25,347 nt of DNA from Chara braunii. Taxonomy: Eukaryota; Streptophyta; Charophyceae; Charales; Characeae. The notes beneath the pieces were generated by a model. It had not been told where the DNA came from. It saw nothing but the letters and a program-made list of their open reading frames with translations, and did no database searches. The translations under genes and the position numbers were made by a program. The stretch covers positions 1,889,651 through 1,914,997 of the forward strand of contig BFEA01000142.1 in NCBI GenBank assembly GCA_003427395.1, given 5' to 3'. This document shows, in pieces, positions 8,737-18,360 of this stretch (positions are counted from its first letter, which is position 1; the number at the start of each line of letters is the position of its first letter).

Positions 8737-9350
8737 GATGCAGGCCAACATGGTGGGGATGATGGGAACAGGTGTGGGAGGGCAGGGTATCGGTGGCTCG
8801 CCAATGAGCCCCCGGGGGATCGTGGCGAACCTGGGAGGATCACCGTTGGGAGGCATGACTGGTCCTTCAATGGGAGGGATGAACGGGACGAACACGGTTC
8901 AGCCGATTAATGCTTTGGTTTCATCCTACGGATTGGTTACCTGTTTCATATGCGGAAGGAACGCGCATTATGCCCGAAACTGCTGGCAAGCTACAAGCAG
9001 GCAGAAGCCAAAAGAAGAGAATAGTGAGATGAGAGAGTTACTAGAATGTATAACACGAAGGGAGAAAGAGAAGGAAGAGAGAAAAAAACGAGAGGAGGAA
9101 AGAAGAAAATGAGAGAAAAGAGAGCGAAAAACTGCGGGAGGAAGAAGCACGCGAAGCACGGCTAGAAGCCACGATCGTGCGCATTCTGACGCAAAGAGGA
9201 GGATACGCTTATGGTGGCTCCGAACCCTCAACTAGTGATCGAACCTAAGAAACACTCACCTCAATCAAAGGCTCGGATCCCGCATGAATTTAGGAGCTTC
9301 ATAGTGGAATCTGAAGACGATAGTGAGGAAGTTAAGGGGGAAGCTGACAA
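8729..9350 (+). pseudogene. CCHC zinc-knuckle gag/ORF1-like fragment, frameshifted
   Basis: The first 127 codons (8729-9112) begin with a Gly/Met-rich segment (residues 8-55). A zinc knuckle CFICGRNAHYARNC follows, with C72, C75, H80 and C85 in the exact Cx2Cx4Hx4C spacing. The end is a Lys/Glu/Arg coiled-coil-like stretch (residues 98-127). The TGA at 9110-9112 interrupts it. The charged helix continues in another frame to about 9225 (ILTQRGGYAYGGSEPSTS). From 9211 an acidic segment with SEDDSEEVKGEAD follows, in a third frame. Such knuckles bind nucleic acid in retroelement Gag or LINE ORF1 proteins. At about 9350 the sequence passes into LINE pol. Which element it belonged to is unclear: an Arg/Glu-rich tail would suit a Gag of the downstream gypsy or a LINE ORF1. 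Confidence 0.6.
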
Positions 9351-9352
9351 CC

Positions 9353-10935
9353 ACATAATCATCCTTACCCACTTGACATTCAGGAGCTTAAAAACCAACT
9401 TTTATCCTTTTCTCAACATCGTTGGCAAGGGTATCTGATCAGAGGTAAATTATCACGACATTTGACTGAGGGACAAATGGATGCCTCATTCTTTGCACTA
9501 GCTCGTACTAGATTGCAACGAACGACTATTGAAGGGCTGCAAGATCCTACTGGAGCCTTAGATCCATCTATTAATTATCCTCAGCAGGAAGTCTAAAGAT
9601 TGCCTATGATTTTTACAAAAAACTTTTCATTTCATCTAAAAAGATGGATGATATGCAAGAAGATGACGCAGCCATAGAAACTTTCCTCACACCCTTAACC
9701 CAAACACTTACTCAAGAGCAAAGGGAACATTTGGAGAGACCTTTGACATTGGAGGTTTTATGGACAGCGTTATTACAGATGGATGAGGATAAAACCTCTG
9801 ACATCGATAGGTTTCCCAAAGAATTTTGGGAAATCATGTGGTCGACTTTCTCATCAGACTTGTTGGAATTTTTCGAAGCAGTTTATGAGACAGGACAAAT
9901 GGGGGAACTAGCAAGCTAGGGGATTCTCACTCTGTTAAAAAAAGGGATAAAACAAATATAAGAAACTATAGACCCATAACTTTACTTACTGTGGTTTATA
10001 AAATATTGGCTAAATCCTTGGCTAATCGTATGATTTCGGTAATGGCAGATATCATTCATCCCTCACAAACGGGATTTATTAATGGCAGACACATTCAAGA
10101 TAATATACTTCTAATTAATGAGATGATTAAACTCTTTCGTCAATCGAAACAGAATGCTGCCTTCATTTTCATTGACTTTGAAAAAGCCTATGATCATGTA
10201 GACTGACGTTTTTTGGATGCCTGTCTGAATAAAATGAATTTTGGACTGAACTTAAGGAAGTGGGTTCGGATTCTCCATACGAATGCTACAATGAGGGTTC
10301 AGGTTAATAGGCTTCTTTCTCTAGAAATCAGTTTACAAAGATTGGTGAGACAAGGAGACCCTTTGGCCCCTTTTTTGTTTCTAATCATAATAAGCTCTAG
10401 AGGCCAATCTCAGAACCAATTGTAACTTAAATCGTTTGCAGATTTCAGGTATTCCAGAAGATGCCATCCTCATTAGCTCAATGTTTGCTGATTATCTCAC
10501 AATAATGTTAGAAGCATCCTTGACAAACATGAAGGAGATTCAAGCCCTAATGAGCAAATTTACACAAGTCTTTGACATGATGGTTAACTGGGGCAATAAG
10601 ACTCAAGGGTGGTGGATTCATTCAAATGGTGACCGTCCTCCAGAGCTTCCGAGAATTTAGTGGTTACCTTTAGAAGCCCCGGTACGCGTTCTAGGAGTAT
10701 CACTTACAACATTAGGTAGACCTTCTACCCATGAGGAGTGGATTTGCAAACCAGCATTAGAAAAAATGAATCACTGGAAGAATCAGCATACTTCCATCTT
10801 TGGAAGGGCACTCATTATTAGCAATGTGATTCTAGCTTCCATCTGGTATAAATCAGCCCTTTGGTCTATGGGTCAGGCACAAACAAAAGTCCTTCAACGA
10901 CAAGTCACAACCTTCTTATGGAGAGGGAACCACGA
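9353..10935 (+). pseudogene. L1-type LINE ORF2 fragment: linker and reverse transcriptase, inactivated
   Basis: The endonuclease-RT linker is readable from about 9353 (SRHLTEGQMDASFFALARTR). The RT follows: NYRPITLL at about 9964-9987, SLANRM, FIDFEKAYD (catalytic Asp of motif A) near 10170-10196, and RQGDPLAPFLF near 10351-10383. Motif C reads FADY at 10484-10495 where FADD is required, so the second catalytic Asp is lost. Further lesions are a frameshift near 9594, stop TAG 9917-9919, a shift in the A run near 9938, stop TGA 10204-10206, a shift with stop near 10388-10425, and stop TAG 10658-10660. The apurinic endonuclease domain is missing upstream, and the thumb and 3' end are missing. 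FLWRGN at about 10913-10930 is the last LINE-like motif before the sequence switches to gypsy protease. Certainly dead. Confidence 0.88.
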
Positions 10936-11559
10936 GAAGCCACCAAGAACTTTATATCTCCCAGTGCTGTGAAGAAACTGCATCTGGGGATGAAAGTCCA
11001 GCAGCTGCAGCAACCTTTGCTGGTCAAGATAGGCGACCCCACAATACTCGCTATCAGGGAGAAGGTTAAGGGAATCCCTGTGACCTTCGACAACGTTGCA
11101 GAAGTCAAACATAGTCTGAACTTCTACATCTTCCCTGATCTACCCTTTGACCTGGTGTTCTCTATGCAGTGGTTGAGGGCAGTCAACCCTAGGATCGACT
11201 GGCAGATCCCTAGAGTTGAACTACCAAACAGCCAGGGGGTGTATCAGCCATGCATGATAGCTGTTGATCATCACCCTAAGACCTCCTGCTACTGCTTACG
11301 AGCAAGGGAGTTCCATGCTCTCTCACGCCAGTACCACCACGAGCGTCTGTTTATTGCTCTGGTCAGGCAAACAGATGCTCCCCCTGTTTCCTGTCCTCCT
11401 GAGATACAGCAGGTTGCGGACCGGTATGCTGATCTGATGCAGGAGCCCTTTGGGTTACCCAACCGGCCAACCAAGCATCACATTGAGCTACTGCCTGGAG
11501 CGGTCCCTCCCAAGGGCCGCATCTACAGGACAAGCTCAGAAAGCAGCTTGAGACCCTGA
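10936..11559 (+). pseudogene. Gypsy aspartic protease remnant and protease-RT linker
   Basis: The gypsy reading frame becomes recognisable at EATKNFISPSAVKKL. The ATKNFIS part corresponds to residues immediately after the active-site D-S/T-G of retroviral-type proteases, but the Asp-Ser-Gly itself is not present: the preceding codons belong to LINE sequence. FDLVFSMQWLRAVNPRIDW (about 11147-11203) matches the C-terminal protease block usually written as DVILGMDWL, with Ser in place of the usual Gly. The frame continues into HHIELLPGAVPPKGRIYR, the segment that precedes RT in gypsy pol, then shifts at about 11533 and stops at 11557-11559. About five or six residues usually present just after RIYR are missing, consistent with a small deletion causing the frameshift. 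It cannot act as a protease. Confidence 0.85.
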
Positions 11560-13829
11560 CCAGCAAGGGTTGGATCAGACCTAGCACTTCTGAGTTCGGT
11601 GCACCCGTTCTCTTTGTGCCCAAAGGGAATGGCGAGTTCATAATGTGCATTGACTACAGGGGTCTCAACAAGATCACTAGGAAGAGTACAGAGCCACTTC
11701 CTAGGATCGATGACCTTCTTGATATGGTGCAGGGCTGCACAGTGTTCATCAAAGTCGACCTCAAATCTGGCTACCACCAGATTGAGATGGTTGAGGAGGA
11801 TGTCTACAAGACAACCTTCAAGACCAGGTATGGTACTTACGAGTTCTTGGTCATGCCATTCGGACTTTGCAACGCCCCAGGTACCTTCCAAACAGAGATG
11901 GACCGCATCTTCAGACCTTACCTGGACAAGGTTATGGTTGTCTACCTAGATGACATCCTGGTATTCAACAAAACTGCCAGGGAACATGTGGAGCACTTGG
12001 CTTTGGTCCTTCAGTCATTACGTGACAGCCAGTACAAGATCAACAGAGAGAAGTCCTCTTTTGGGGTTCCCTCTGTCATCTACCTGGGTCACGTAATCTC
12101 TGGAGATGGCCTGGCTCCTGAAGCAGCCAAGATTGTTGCTATTCAGGAGTGGCCTCAGACACAGACTGTGAGGGATGTCAGGTCCTTCATGGGTTTAGCC
12201 TCCTACTACAAAAAGTTTGTTAGGAACTTTTCTGCAGTGGTTGCACCCCTGACCAACCTAACAAAGAAAGACACTCCTTTTCTTTGGTCCCTCCACTGCC
12301 AGTTGGCCTTCACACGACTCACGAAGGCCTTGACTCGTGCACCTGTACTGAAGCTGCCTGACCCCACTCTGCCATTCATCCTCACCACTGACGCCAGTCA
12401 GTATGGCATTGGGGCAGTTCTTCAGCAAGATGATGGGAATGGTCTACGGCCTGTAGAGTTTATGAGTAAGAAGATCAAAACTCAAAAGCTCCAGGATTCC
12501 ACCTACGAGAAAGAGCTATATGCTCTTGTCTGTGCCCTGAAACATTGGAAGCACTTTCTCCTGGGAAGACACTTCAAGATCTTCTCATATCACTCCACCT
12601 TACAGTGGATGAAGTCCCAGGGAGAGCTAAATGATAAGTTGGCACGGTACATTCAGTTCATAGACATGTTTGACTTTGAACTGAAACATAAGAAGGGCTG
12701 CTACAACAAGGTAGCAGACGCCCTCTCTCGTAGGCCTGACTCTTTTGCATTGATCTCCTCTACTCACTCCTTCAGAGAGGAGACCCGTCAGACCATTGCT
12801 CGTCTACTGCCTCAGGACCCGACTTTTGGACCCATAGTCAGGAATCTGCAAGCAGATCCTAACTTTGAACCAGGCTATTCTTTGAGTTTAGATTTGTTGT
12901 ACACCTACAGCAAAGGGGAGGAGCGCTTGTGCATTCCCCAGGACCAGCGGCTCGGGACACTACTGATGTCAGAGTGCCATGATGCCCGTGGACATTTTGG
13001 GTTCCTAAAGTCATATGCATCCTTGTCGCAGCGCTTCTTCTGGAAGGAGATGCGAAGTGATATGTTGCGCTATGTGGAAACTTGCGAACTTTGCCAAAGG
13101 AATAAGGTCCAGCGTATGCCTCCTTTGGGATTGCTCAAACCTTTACCTATACCTGATGGCCCTGCTGAATCTGTGTCGACAGACTTCACAGATGTAGGCA
13201 AGACCACCCCTCCTGGCATGCGTCAGGTTATGGTCTGCGTGGACAGGTTCTCCAAATACGCAGAGTTCATCCCCTTGCCAGAAGTGGCCAGAGTTTTGGT
13301 TGTGAGAGCAACCTTTTCAGAGAGGTGGGTCACACACCATGGACCGCCCACTTCTATAGTCAGTGATAGAGACCCCCGATTTTGCAGCGATGAGTGTCAG
13401 TCCTACTGTAAGGACTATCTGCACTCACGATTGGACATGACTTCCGGTCATCATCCTGAAGCCAGTGGTCAGGCTGAAGTGATGGACCAAGTCCTATTCC
13501 AATTGCTGCGTCCTGTCATCTCTCCAGATCAACAGGACTGGGATCTTCACTTGGCTCGAGCACAGCTTGTGTATAACATGTCTGTCCATTTCTCGACTGG
13601 GTTCAGTCCATACCGATTGCACTGGGGACGTGAACCACGACAGCCTCTCGATGATATCATCGATAAGGCCAAGTCTGATCTGACTCCAAGTACCGCAGAG
13701 TTCACCAGACGCTACCACATAGATGTGGAAAGAGCACGGGCGAACTTGTTCAAAGCCCAAAAGGCGATGATTGAACAATCCAATCGCCACAGGCGGCCTT
13801 CCCCCATCCGCACTGGTGATCATGTCTAG
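11536..13829 (+). pseudogene. pol: Gypsy pol: reverse transcriptase, RNase H and integrase
   Basis: The open frame extends upstream of the GTG at 11616 to about 11536 (KLRKQLETL, SKGWIRPSTSEFGAPVLF). Residue numbers here count from 11616. RT: VDLKSGYHQ with catalytic D48, then MPFGLCNAPGTFQ, and YLDD at 110-113. RNase H: TTDAS with D259, YEKE with E300, and VADALSRR with D368. The third acidic site reads FSYHSTLQW, with Y325 where family members have Asp, so RNase H is predicted inactive. Integrase: zinc-binding H455, H460, C490 and C493; catalytic D523 (STDFTD), D584 (VSDRDPRF) and E621 (GQAE), spaced DX60DX36E. The frame ends at TAG 13827-13829 after GDHV, where the family normally has Trp, so TGG to TAG is likely. 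Confidence 0.93.
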
Positions 13830-14276
13830 GTAGCCAGTTCTGAGCTGTCGAGGGAGTAGGATATCTCCCCCAAGTTGTTGCCTCGTTACCTGGGTCCATG
13901 GCAGGTCTTAGATACAGTGGGCGCCGATCCTTTCGGTCCATCTTATGTTATCGACGTCCCGCTGCATCTACGAACCTATCCGGTCTTCCATGCATCTAAG
14001 CTGCTTCCATTCACTCCAGCTGTTGCATTCCCAGACCGGCCCCCTCAATTCGGTCCACCGATCCCTGGCAAGGGATATGACGTGGAATGGATTGAGGATG
14101 AGTGGGGCACAGGCCCCGACCGGCAGTATCTTGTGAGGTTCGCATTCCAACCTCCTTCTGAGAACAGATGGTTCTACAGAAGGGAACTTCTCAAGACAAC
14201 AAAGTCAGTTGTTTTACGATATGAAGCGGCTCAAAAGGGCAACCTTCCTCGCCGTTCTCCTCGTCTGCATCCCTAG
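13830..14276 (+). pseudogene. Gypsy integrase C-terminal part with chromodomain-like tail
   Basis: This is the same frame as the upstream pol, cut off by TAG 13827-13829 and a second in-frame TAG at 13857-13859. LPRYLGPWQVLDTVG and FHASKLLPF are the GPY/F-type C-terminal integrase module of gypsy elements. It is followed, at 14073-14195, by YDVEWIEDEWGTGPDRQYL then VRFAFQPPSENRWFYRRELL. That has the layout of a chromodomain (Y-V-E-x-I, YLVRF, then W...L), suggesting a chromovirus whose integrase targeted marked chromatin. The basic end KGNLPRRSPRLHP stops at the TAG ending at 14276. Without a start codon and behind two stops it is not expressed as a fusion. Confidence 0.82.
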
Positions 14277-15374
14277 CTAGGAGGTCCTCGCTCCCCGGGG
14301 GGGTAAGCCTGCAATGACTTGCTGATTTCCACTGCCGAGACTGACTTGCGAGGTTGTACAGTGTGTTGTGTGCTTGCTGTGATTGTACAATATGCTGTGT
14401 ATTTTGCTGTGTTTTTCTTGGCCTGCACTGAGGGCTGCCCGCTATTCTAAGAATAGCTGGGACTAACAGCAGTAGGGGCTGAGTGGTTACCGGCCCTAAG
14501 TGGCCCTGAGCCCTAAGTGCAGCAGTAGGACCGGTTTCGTATAGGCCGAGTAGGCCCTAACCGAACCGGTACCGGTAGGCCCTAGGCTAGAGTAGTGTAG
14601 AATCTACAAGTAGGATAGGGTAGGACTGTTTAGGACTTTTTGGCAGTTCATTTTCGCGATACAGCGTTTGGAGCCAAGGAGGTTTTGCAACGGCGATTGT
14701 CTGCAGGCGGTACCCTGAGACCCTCTCCGTGGACAGCAGCCATAGCCAGCCTGCTGAGGGCTTGCCATAGCTGGGGCATCCCCTGCGCATCAACCCTTGG
14801 GGGTTTCTGCGAGCGGCTGGGCTGTGTGGGGACTCTTCACTGAGTCTATGTGGGTGGCGGGAGCCATAGCTGCCGGTTCTTCGTCAGAGTTGTTCAGCGG
14901 CACTGAAGACTTCATCGCAGGATCTGTTCTTCATCTGGGTGGTTGGCGCTGGCCTCTGGGAGGCCATTCTGATGTGGCGCTACTAACTGGGTGTAGGGTA
15001 GAGAGTGGAGTGTGAGGTTCTGAGAGTGGCGAGATACTGGAACAAACTCTGTTACGATTTCTGGTTGATTGGCTCATCATCATGGTGTATTCCAATTGTT
15101 ATCCTCGCAGGTTCTTTCTTGTGATTGGTTGTTGGGAGTTTGTCAGAGAGCGAGAAACACTGTATGTCTTCTCCCCATCTGTGCATGGCTGTGCTTCCGC
15201 TATCTACTCTGATCTGTGTGCAGTTTGGACTTTGTCTCCTCTCCCCCTCCTCTTATGTATGGGCGTGTATGAGAGAGTCTGTGTGTGAGTGGTGGTAGAA
15301 ATCCTCAGACAACCAAGTTCATAACAAACAAAATAGACCAGGGGTCGAGCCCTGGCGGAGTCCGTAACAATATT
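14277..15374. other. Gypsy 3' flank, possibly LTR, no gene
   Basis: It contains a perfect palindrome GCTATTCT-A-AGAATAGC at 14441-14457, repeated CCGGT and TAGGCC motifs (14480-14585), and three copies of GCCATAGC (14739, 14764, 14863). ORFs of 60-72 codons have no domain. Confidence 0.45.
14289..14303 (+). other. Candidate polypurine tract and LTR boundary
   Basis: CCCCGGGGGGG lies 17 bp after the gypsy stop, where the plus-strand primer would sit; TG at 14310 could open a 3' LTR. A matching LTR end is not demonstrable because the 5' LTR is absent. CGTAACA at 15363-15369 is one conceivable end. Confidence 0.3.
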
Positions 15375-15438
15375 AGCCTTCCGCTGCGCTATGTGAGAGA
15401 GGTCGATTCTTGTTCTGGTCTGTACCGTTACGGTATGC
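15375..15438 (-). repeat. Dispersed tRNA-like repeat, copy B
   Basis: It is the inverted relative of 3927-4001. On the plus strand it reads CTTCCGCTGCGCTA followed by GAGGTCGATTCTTG. An adjacent GGGGTCGAGCCCTGG at about 15343-15357 also resembles a B box. The pairing with copy A frames the LINE/gypsy mosaic with inverted repeats, possibly by chance. Confidence 0.55.
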
Positions 15439-16104
15439 GGCATCAGATGAACATGAACATTCAACGCCCACTATTTCCACAGGAAGAGGGGAGGAGGGGA
15501 GGAGGGGAGAAAAACTACCCTCTTCCCGTGGAAACTCCAGCACCTATTGAAGTCTCAGTTACATATAGAGGGGTCACAAGAACCAAAGGGATTATTCCTC
15601 TCCTCAAAAGGACAACCCCCTGTCTGTTTACTGCCTCCGCGGGAAGTGCCCCCTCACCTCCCCGCCCCAGTTCAGAACAGCCCCCAAAATACACTCTTGC
15701 TCCCTCAGACGCATACAGTACCCCCTAAGGTATGGCCCCACAGAGCCGAAGATCCCCCTTCCCTCCTGCCCCGCACCCCCTCCAAGCAGAGAAGCCCTCT
15801 CGACTCTCACCTTGCTGACATCAGCACCCCTTGTCCTCTCNCCCCAACCGCCATAGCTGATCCGACCAAAGGATCAGCGTGGCCCAGAAGAGGACAAACC
15901 CGCAGTTCCACCCCTACCCTCTCAAAGATCACACCACCCACCTTGTACCCTATAAACCAGGCAGAAGTGTAATACTGGACATTTGATCATACATTCCCCT
16001 TTGCCCAAAATACCCCTTATCATCTCGTTCTAGTTCAAATGGGAGAAACCATTAAAAGCTTTAACCACCAGAACTAGCTCAGAGTAAACCCAGCTTCATG
16101 CTAA
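15439..16104. other. C-rich stretch without recognised gene
   Basis: A GAGGAGGGGA-type minisatellite lies at 15483-15508. Proline-rich ORFs at 15285-15728 and 15547-15972 follow the C-rich composition and show no domain; the second crosses the ambiguous base at 15841. Confidence 0.45.
15841..15841. other. Ambiguous base (N)
   Basis: The only undetermined base in the window, within a C-rich run. Confidence 0.99.
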
Positions 16105-16217
16105 ATTTGAACCAAACCATTGCAAATCCACCATCACAAGTTCCGAAAGAGGAAAGGTATCACAGAACAAATCAGGTGATCTCAAAAAAGCTCCTGGTTG
16201 AAGATCGAACCAGCTGT
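16105..16217 (-). repeat. Dispersed repeat, copy B
   Basis: The reverse complement matches 1741-1849. It includes CCAGGAGC, TGAGATC and a final block translating as VDLQWFG. A minus-strand ORF (16314-16096) covers it, but the partner copy is not in a comparable gene. Confidence 0.6.
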
Positions 16218-16618
16218 GGAAGAAGATATAATAGTCTCTCTTGAAACTCCATTTCCTTTCCCCCCTGGCCACTTCACTTCTCCCAGCTTCCCCTATGAAC
16301 GTTCCCCCAGCCAAGTTGATTGAAATTTATTGAGTATCTTTTTGAAATCTTGCTTTTGAGTCCTTGTTTGAATAGTAGTTTTAGTTTTAGACCATTGGGC
16401 TCTAATTTCTGTCTGAACAAATTGAATGATTATGGCAAGTCACAGATGGTTTGAAATTTGAATGGTATGCAGTGACAGGAACTCATGAAATGAAATCAGC
16501 TCCTGAGCCCTAGCTACATATTCTCTGCGATGCATGAAGTTTTGCAAAAATTGTTGTCACGATTGTAATTGGTTTGACTTTCTGTGCTTTGTGTGTGCTT
16601 GTCCTTTGAGCTCATCAG
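16218..16618. other. AT-rich stretch, probable intron upstream of the second LRR exon
   Basis: Low GC and T-rich near its end, running into the acceptor at 16617-16618. No coding signature is seen. Confidence 0.45.
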
Positions 16619-16687
16619 GAAGGTTGCCTTCAATTACTTCAATGGATCAGTCCCATCATTGAGCTCTACTGTTACTCAGTCTGGCTG
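16619..16687 (+). CDS. Second LRR exon of a receptor-like gene (partial)
   Basis: The exon starts after CTCATCAG and ends before a GTATGC donor at 16688. With one base completing the previous codon it reads KVAFNYFNGSVPSLSSTVTQSG. The first twelve residues align position by position with DLSQNQFTGKLP of the exon at 3484: KVAFNYFNGSVP fits the xLSxNxFxGxxP repeat. The remainder lacks the second LxxL half, as is usual for the last LRR before a receptor's juxtamembrane or Cys-pair region. The entry and exit phases equal those of the first exon, so the two splice in frame (69 and 72 bp). A possible next exon begins at 16738 after a strong TTCTCTTTCAG acceptor and would continue C-GIFNNFGC, but its end is not clear. 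No kinase domain is visible in the window. Confidence 0.62.
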
Positions 16688-17034
16688 GTATGCCCCTACT
16701 TCTGAGGCCTGTTGAGTTTTTTTAACTGTTCTCTTTCAGTGGGATATTTAATAATTTTGGCTGCTTAGCCTCTTTTCATGTGCATTTGCGTTATCTTTGT
16801 CATGAATCTAAAACAAACTATTGAAGTTTTACTGTCCATGGGTGCCGAGCCAGCTGGTTATGGACCTTTTTTTTATCATTCGGTCGTGGTATCAATCGTC
16901 AAGATTCGTTCTAAAACTGTATGTTTTTACGAGCCACGCACACCCATGTGCACCCACGCACATCCACCACCACAGGCACACTCATGAACACACATCCATG
17001 CCCACCCACACCAATGCCCACAATGCCCACACAC
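16688..17034. other. Probable intron sequence, no further exon confirmed
   Basis: Holds the candidate acceptor at 16737, then a CCCACGCACA/CACACCCATG-type repeat at about 16930-17035. Confidence 0.4.
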
Positions 17035-17144
17035 TGGCGAAGCCAGGGTTCGAACCCAGCCACGGATCTTGACGTACCAACTGCTTGATGGATGGAGCTG
17101 GGGTTTGAACCCAGGCACAGATCTTGAGGTACCAACTGAGCCAT
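17035..17144 (-). repeat. Tandem tRNA-like pol III promoter repeat (SINE head), 55-bp period
   Basis: On the minus strand the first unit has TGGCTCAGTTGG (17143-17132), a perfect A box, and GGTTCAAACC (17111-17102), a B box. The second unit, 55 bp further on, repeats AGTTGGTAC, TCAAGATC and GTGGCTGG, and ends in the B box GGTTCGAACC (17056-17047); its A box is damaged. The A-to-B spacing is about 20 bases, shorter than in a real tRNA, and no cloverleaf can be completed. It is therefore a tRNA-derived SINE head that was duplicated, not a tRNA gene. Minus-strand ORFs through it have no known domain. Confidence 0.65.
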
Positions 17145-17523
17145 GAGTTAAAAAACAGCCCCTCCAAACCTAAATTGTCAAGCCTGAAAGGTGAAGCACC
17201 TGGGCCTGTTCTCGACCGGCAAGTTGGAAAATCTGAGGTGGTCCCCGGTACGAGCAGTGTGAGCGACAGAACGACAGGCAGGCAGGCATCATCATTGTCG
17301 CCTGTTCTCTTCAGACTTCTTCTTTTTTCTTTCCAGTGGAACAGAGCCAAGCATCCGCTGGTACACCCATGAACTGTTGAAACTTGAAACACAGACCTGA
17401 GTTCCAATCCAGATGTAACTAGCTGAATGATTCTGAATTACGTGCAGCCAGTCAGGCTCAGGACGATGTCTCAAGTCCATCACATCTTCCCTTAAATGCT
17501 CTTAAACCTCTTAAAGGAAACAC
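17145..17523. other. Stretch without recognised gene
   Basis: A good acceptor (TTTTTTCTTTCCAG at 17323-17336) precedes TGGAACAGAGCC; a frame stays open for about 20 codons and then enters a copy of the fold-back arm sequence (about 17387-17425, ACACAGACCTGAG...AATCCAGA). Confidence 0.4.
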
Positions 17524-17554
17524 GGGTCTCGTGTGGCTCTCCCACGCGAGACCC
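17524..17554. repeat. Strong short hairpin
   Basis: GGGTCTCG (17524-17531) pairs perfectly with CGAGACCC (17547-17554). The inner bases TGTGG and CCCA extend it. It could form a stable RNA stem; no terminator role is implied in a eukaryote. Confidence 0.65.
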
Positions 17555-17813
17555 ATCCACCCTGTGTTGGGGAAAACGTGGGGAACAGGGCCGGGCTTAA
17601 TGGAACTGCAGGAAAAAGAAAGTGTCGTGGACAGGTGGGGGAGCACGCAGTCGAAGAGCTCAAATAACAGCCGTTTTTGCTGTTTTTATTTGGCGATGCC
17701 ATGATTCACTGGGGCCTGATCATTCTTTTTTTTTCATTGCGGTTTGTCCGTCGCATACAGATGTTACAACACAGGCGAACAGCTCGAAGCAGCCTCAAAG
17801 AAAATGTAGGGGC

Positions 17814-17913
17814 GTAACAACGTGATTCGTTCAGCCGTTTTCCCTTTTTTTCCTCTGGGCACGCTGTCATTTGTTGGTGGTGTAACAACATCATTTGTTC
17901 AGCCGTTTTCTCT
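17814..17913. repeat. Direct repeat, 68-bp period
   Basis: GTAACAACGTGATTCGTTCA at 17814 and GTAACAACATCATTTGTTCA at 17882, both continuing GCCGTTTTC. Confidence 0.8.
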
Positions 17914-18199
17914 TCTGGCGTCGTGGGGCCAGGTTTCAGCACAGCCCAGCCATTTGGTGCTTCTGGGCGTATTCTTCCTCTTCCGTTCTCATGCTTGCAC
18001 TGTCTTTGCCGGACAGTTCTCTCTATCGACGTAGCAAACCGGTGCCAGTGGGAAGAAGATATGAGACCGTTGGCACGCAGGTTACAAGCTTGAATCAGCC
18101 CCAAATTGCAACAAAAAGCTTAGAGTTGTCTTTTCCTAGTTTTTATGCAGACTCGCAGAGGATTTGAGCTCCGCTCCATTTATATCGAGTTTGGGTTTT

Positions 18200-18360
18200 G
18201 GAGGAGGAGGACAGACGGGAGGAGGAGGAGGAGAGGGAGGAAGAGGAAGCAGAGGAGGAGGAGGAGGAGGAGAGGGAGGAAGAGGAGGAGGAGGAGGAGG
18301 GATGAGAGGAGGAGGAGAGGGAGGAGGAGATGGAGGACAACCAACAGGAGGAAAAAGGGG
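18200..18360 (+). repeat. (GGA)n-rich polypurine tract
   Basis: About 160 bases almost wholly of G and A on the plus strand, dominated by GGAGGA with GAGAGGGAGGAAGAGG variants repeated at about 18231 and 18271. The ORFs through it (glycine-, arginine-, serine- or proline-rich by frame) are compositional. Confidence 0.92.

Larger units (their letters stand above)
10936..14276 (+). mobile_element. Ty3/gypsy LTR retrotransposon (chromovirus-like), 5'-truncated and inactivated
   Basis: The domain order is protease remnant, RT, RNase H, integrase, chromodomain-like tail. Integrase downstream of RT-RNase H is diagnostic of Ty3/gypsy (Metaviridae-type) as opposed to copia. The 5' LTR, primer-binding site, gag and the protease active site are absent; the element starts abruptly inside the protease, fused to LINE sequence. 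One frameshift (about 11533), two stops (13827-13829 and 13857-13859) and a catalytic substitution in RNase H disable it. The long open stretch (737 codons) still retained shows that decay is moderate. Confidence 0.93.

Noticed and set aside
11363-11891. Long ORFs antisense to the gypsy pol
   Set aside because: They are shadows of the strongly supported plus-strand RT and have no domains.
14289-15369. Complete 3' LTR of the gypsy element
   Set aside because: A polypurine-like tract and possible TG...CA ends exist, but with no second LTR the boundaries cannot be shown.
17035-17144. Functional tRNA gene
   Set aside because: The A and B boxes are too close and no acceptor or anticodon stem can be completed.
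16911-17407. Minus-strand ORFs with MAQLV and LGSNP-like text
   Set aside because: They are translations of a tRNA-like repeat with A and B boxes, a known source of false proteins.
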